From assembly GCA_035570275.1 (NCBI GenBank), contig DATMNI010000159.1, forward strand, positions 1-33,181: DNA of 33,181 nucleotides. The letters are read 5' to 3'. Within the stretch, counting starts at the first letter, position 1. The number at the start of each line of letters is the position of its first letter. The position numbers and the translations under genes were made by a program. The notes below the pieces were generated by a model. That model was not told the origin of the DNA. It was given only the letters and a program-made list of their open reading frames with translations, and searched no databases. Positions 31,148 through 33,181 of the stretch are shown here, in pieces. Origin of the DNA: DATMNI01 sp035570275 (GTDB taxonomy: Bacteria; Acidobacteriota; Terriglobia; Bryobacterales; Bryobacteraceae).

Positions 31148-32209
31148 ATGGATTTACAGTCTTTGGGCGCCGATCCGGAAATCTACGGCGCTTTCGAAAC
31201 CTACGCCGCACAAGGCCTCACGCTGGCGCGCGTGGCCGTGGCGCAACGCGACCAATATCGAATCTTAACGCAAGCCGCCGAGTTACCGGCGGAGGCCTCG
31301 GGCGCGCTCTGGTACCGCACGCCGGAGCGCGCCGGCATGCCGGTGGTGGGCGATTGGGTGGCCGCGCGTGTGGTGGGTGGCCAGGCCATCGTCGAAGCCG
31401 TGCTCCCGCGCCGCACTTTTTTCTCGCGGCGCGCGGCCGGACGGCGCGAAGAAGAACAGCCCATCGCCGCCAATATCGACCTGGTATTTTTGGTCTGCGG
31501 TCTCGACGGCGATTTCAATCTTCGCCGCCTGGAGCGCTACCTGACGCTGGCCGCGGAAAGCGGCGCCCAGCCTGTGGTGGTGCTCAACAAAGCCGATCTT
31601 TGCAACGACCTTGCGGTCCGCCTGGCGCAAACCCGCGACGTTGCCCTGGAGGCGCCGGTGGTCACAGCCAGCACGCGCGGGGCGCCTGGCACCGATGGGC
31701 TGATGGCCTTCCTCGGGCCGGGTCGAACCGTGGCGTTGCTCGGTTCGTCGGGCGTCGGCAAATCGACCCTGGTCAACCGCATCGTGGGGGAGGAGCGCCT
31801 GCAAACCAACGAAGTCCGCGAATCCGACAGTCGCGGGCGCCACACCACCACGCATCGCGAACTGGTGCCGCTGCCGGCGGGCGGCGCGCTCATCGACACG
31901 CCCGGCATGCGCGAACTGCAACTCTGGGCCGGCCAGGATAGCGTGGACCGCACGTTCGATGAGATCTCCGCCATCGCCTTGCAGTGCCGCTTTCGCGACT
32001 GCTCGCACTCGGGCGAGCATGGCTGCGCCGTCGAAGCCGCGGTGCTGGACCAGTCCATCGGCGCCGAGCGTTGGGAAAGCTATCGCAAACTGGCCGCCGA
32101 AGCGCGCCGGCACGAGCTGCTGACGGACCCGTTGGCCGCTCAAGAGGCGAAGCGGAAACTGAAAACCATGCACAAGGCCCAGAGAGAGATCTATAAACGG
32201 GCCAGGTAG
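31148..32209 (+). CDS. rsgA: Ribosome small-subunit-dependent GTPase A (RsgA/YjeQ)
   Basis: A 353-residue circularly permuted GTPase that acts in late 30S ribosome maturation. An N-terminal OB-fold region (~30-100, WYRTPERAGMPVVGDWVAAR) precedes the GTPase with permuted motif order: G4 NKADL (about 140), G1 GSSGVGKSTLVN (about 200), G2-like RGRHTTTHREL, G3 DTPGMREL. The C-terminal zinc-binding region CRFRDCSHSGEHGCAV is complete. ATG 31148 has AGGAG about 10 nt upstream. Monocistronic in this window, followed by a strong hairpin. Confidence 0.95.
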   Translation: MDLQSLGADPEIYGAFETYAAQGLTLARVAVAQRDQYRILTQAAELPAEASGALWYRTPERAGMPVVGDWVAARVVGGQAIVEAVLPRRTFFSRRAAGRREEEQPIAANIDLVFLVCGLDGDFNLRRLERYLTLAAESGAQPVVVLNKADLCNDLAVRLAQTRDVALEAPVVTASTRGAPGTDGLMAFLGPGRTVALLGSSGVGKSTLVNRIVGEERLQTNEVRESDSRGRHTTTHRELVPLPAGGALIDTPGMRELQLWAGQDSVDRTFDEISAIALQCRFRDCSHSGEHGCAVEAAVLDQSIGAERWESYRKLAAEARRHELLTDPLAAQEAKRKLKTMHKAQREIYKRAR

Positions 32210-32257
32210 CCGCGACCAGTGGCCGCGACCGGTGGCCGCGACCCTCTGGGTCGCGGC
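32210..32257. terminator. GC-rich tandem units and hairpin downstream of rsgA
   Basis: Three CCGCGACC units lead into a perfect 10-bp stem (32235-32244 with 32248-32257) around TCT. No U-tract follows. The 24 nt 32232-32255 recur exactly inside the GT-thioesterase gene at 13062-13085, so this is a dispersed repeat placed where a terminator is expected. Confidence 0.65.
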
Positions 32258-32400
32258 ACCCATCCGACCGACCACCGTAGCTGGATCTTTCCCGCGCGAT
32301 CCGAACTTTGCCAACAAAGCCGGTCGCCTTCTCGATCGGTATGCAACCGCATGGGAAGGGAAGCCTTTGCACGCACCTGGGCGGCTTGGTCTCCCCTTTC

Positions 32401-32916
32401 TCACGTCTTCCGGATCGGGACCGACGCGACGTGATTTTCCCACTCAATCTGAATCGTTCCCGTGTTTCCGGCCGTCGTGATCGTATAGCGGAGCTTCTCG
32501 ACCGGTGCTTTGGGCCTGTCCATCTTCATATCCACCCGGCCCAGGTCCATGCGGGCGTTGTAGATGTGACCGCCCTGGCCGGTTTGCCTGTTCACGATGA
32601 GTTTCCAGTTGTCGGGATCTTTCACCAGCACATACAAACTGTAAGTTCCAGCAGACACGTGGACACCACCGATATCTAGATCGGCACGGGTGATAAGCGT
32701 CGTGGCCGCGTTGGCGCCCGCGCGCCAGACCGGGTAGGTCCAATCCGTCGAAAGCAACCCTGTCTCGCCGAAGATTTGACGGCCGCGCACGGAAGGCGCC
32801 CCGTACTTGATGGTGATCGGCCTGCCATCGATCGTCGCGGAAGCTTTCGCTGTGGGGCTCGCGAAAAGCAACTCGGCGATGCCCATCAGAGCGATGAAGA
32901 ATCTGGGTGTTCTCAT
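32401..32916 (-). CDS. DUF2911 family secreted protein
   Basis: A 171-residue protein with a signal peptide (FFIALMGIAELLFASPTAKA) and the DUF2911 pattern: ITIKYGAPSVRGRQIFG near the start, YPVWRAGANAATTLITRADL, VSAGTYSLYVLVKDPDNWKLIVN, and a C-terminal beta region LRYTITTAGNTGTIQIEWEN. Function unknown; members are common in Bacteroidota and Acidobacteriota. Convergent with rsgA. The native stop precedes position 32401. Confidence 0.88.
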   Translation of the reverse strand: MRTPRFFIALMGIAELLFASPTAKASATIDGRPITIKYGAPSVRGRQIFGETGLLSTDWTYPVWRAGANAATTLITRADLDIGGVHVSAGTYSLYVLVKDPDNWKLIVNRQTGQGGHIYNARMDLGRVDMKMDRPKAPVEKLRYTITTAGNTGTIQIEWENHVASVPIRKT

Positions 32917-33000
32917 CAGTGATTACTATACCGTGCGCACGCAGCACCTGACGATGTCTCGCCCAGAGGGCTACGGCGTTGGTCCATTGCAGCCTCCGTT

Positions 33001-33018
33001 AAATACGCGACTGTATTT
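33001..33018. repeat. AAATACGCGACTGTATTT motif, copy 2
   Basis: An 18-nt near-palindrome related to 16436-16451, again beside REP-like arms: a partial ACCGCTCCCTAAGG at about 33026 and a full inverted repeat at 33084-33144. Confidence 0.55.
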
Positions 33019-33083
33019 CGCCGAAACCGCTCCCTAAGGCACCGCGAAACAATAAACTGAGCAAATGTTTCAGGTGGACCAGA

Positions 33084-33144
33084 ACCGCTCCCTTACGGTC
33101 GCGGCTCTGAATGGTGTTCTGAGCCGCGCGCGTCAGCAAGCGGT
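33084..33144. repeat. REP-like inverted repeat with two different arm types
   Basis: Left arm 33084-33107 is the CGCTCCCTTACGG type. Right arm 33121-33144 is the reverse complement of the CGCTTGCTnACGCGCGCGG type, so the ends (ACCGCT and GCGGCTC) pair well and the middle poorly. Loop is 13 nt. No gene is visible from 32917 to the window end. Confidence 0.7.
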
Positions 33145-33181
33145 CGGGTCTCAATGCGCAGATTATTTCTCCGCGGCCCCT

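Overview
The window looks like a piece of an Acidobacteriota chromosome, most likely Solibacter/Bryobacter-like (class Terriglobia). This rests on high GC, a lineage-typical TIGR03435 secreted protein next to an ECF sigma factor, a sigma-factor/Ser-Thr-kinase pair, multihaem cytochromes paired with exported dehydrogenases, and many decayed genes among short dispersed palindromes. No IS element, phage or CRISPR array is visible. The organism assignment is inference from gene content only.

Layout. (1) 1-2050 is a scrambled zone. An alpha/beta hydrolase is split into opposed halves around an SRPBCC gene, an ArsR-like tail is fused to one half, and a small conserved gene is degraded. (2) 2127-4540 is a compact operon: ECF sigma factor, small membrane (anti-sigma-like) protein, secreted protein of unknown function, TIGR03435 protein. 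(3) 4700-8110 holds single genes: FTR1-type permease, PIG-L deacetylase, AraC-type regulator, PhnB-like VOC protein. (4) 8194-14877 is the most interesting block. A PchB-like chorismate mutase/isochorismate lyase is divergent from a four-gene, translationally coupled operon: FkbH-ACP fusion, glycosyltransferase, glycosyltransferase-thioesterase fusion, and a glycerate-dehydrogenase-like enzyme. Together these suggest a carrier-protein-bound glyceryl pathway without any ketosynthase, condensation or adenylation domain in the window. (5) 14880-16711 is an accessory patch: a VapBC-like pair between two copies of the dehydrogenase 3' end, a frameshifted HicB-like gene and a second HicB-like gene.

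(6) 16766-19746: gamma-glutamyltransferase, DUF72 protein and tRNA-Val(GAC). (7) 19778-23979: secreted carboxypeptidase-regulatory-like protein, VapC remnant, sigma factor coupled to a minimal membrane-anchored kinase, small membrane protein, VOC protein. (8) 24105-28378: two divergent dehydrogenase/cytochrome pairs, an FMN hydroxy-acid dehydrogenase with a triheme cytochrome and a PQQ dehydrogenase with a pentaheme cytochrome. These probably feed electrons from periplasmic oxidation into respiration. (9) 28544-30691: a broken S41 peptidase and a broken esterase, convergent and both truncated at one junction. (10) 31148-32916: rsgA and a DUF2911 protein.

At least four families of short dispersed palindromes occur. 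Two of them lie inside coding sequence, at the interdomain linkers of the FkbH-ACP and glycosyltransferase-thioesterase proteins of the same operon.
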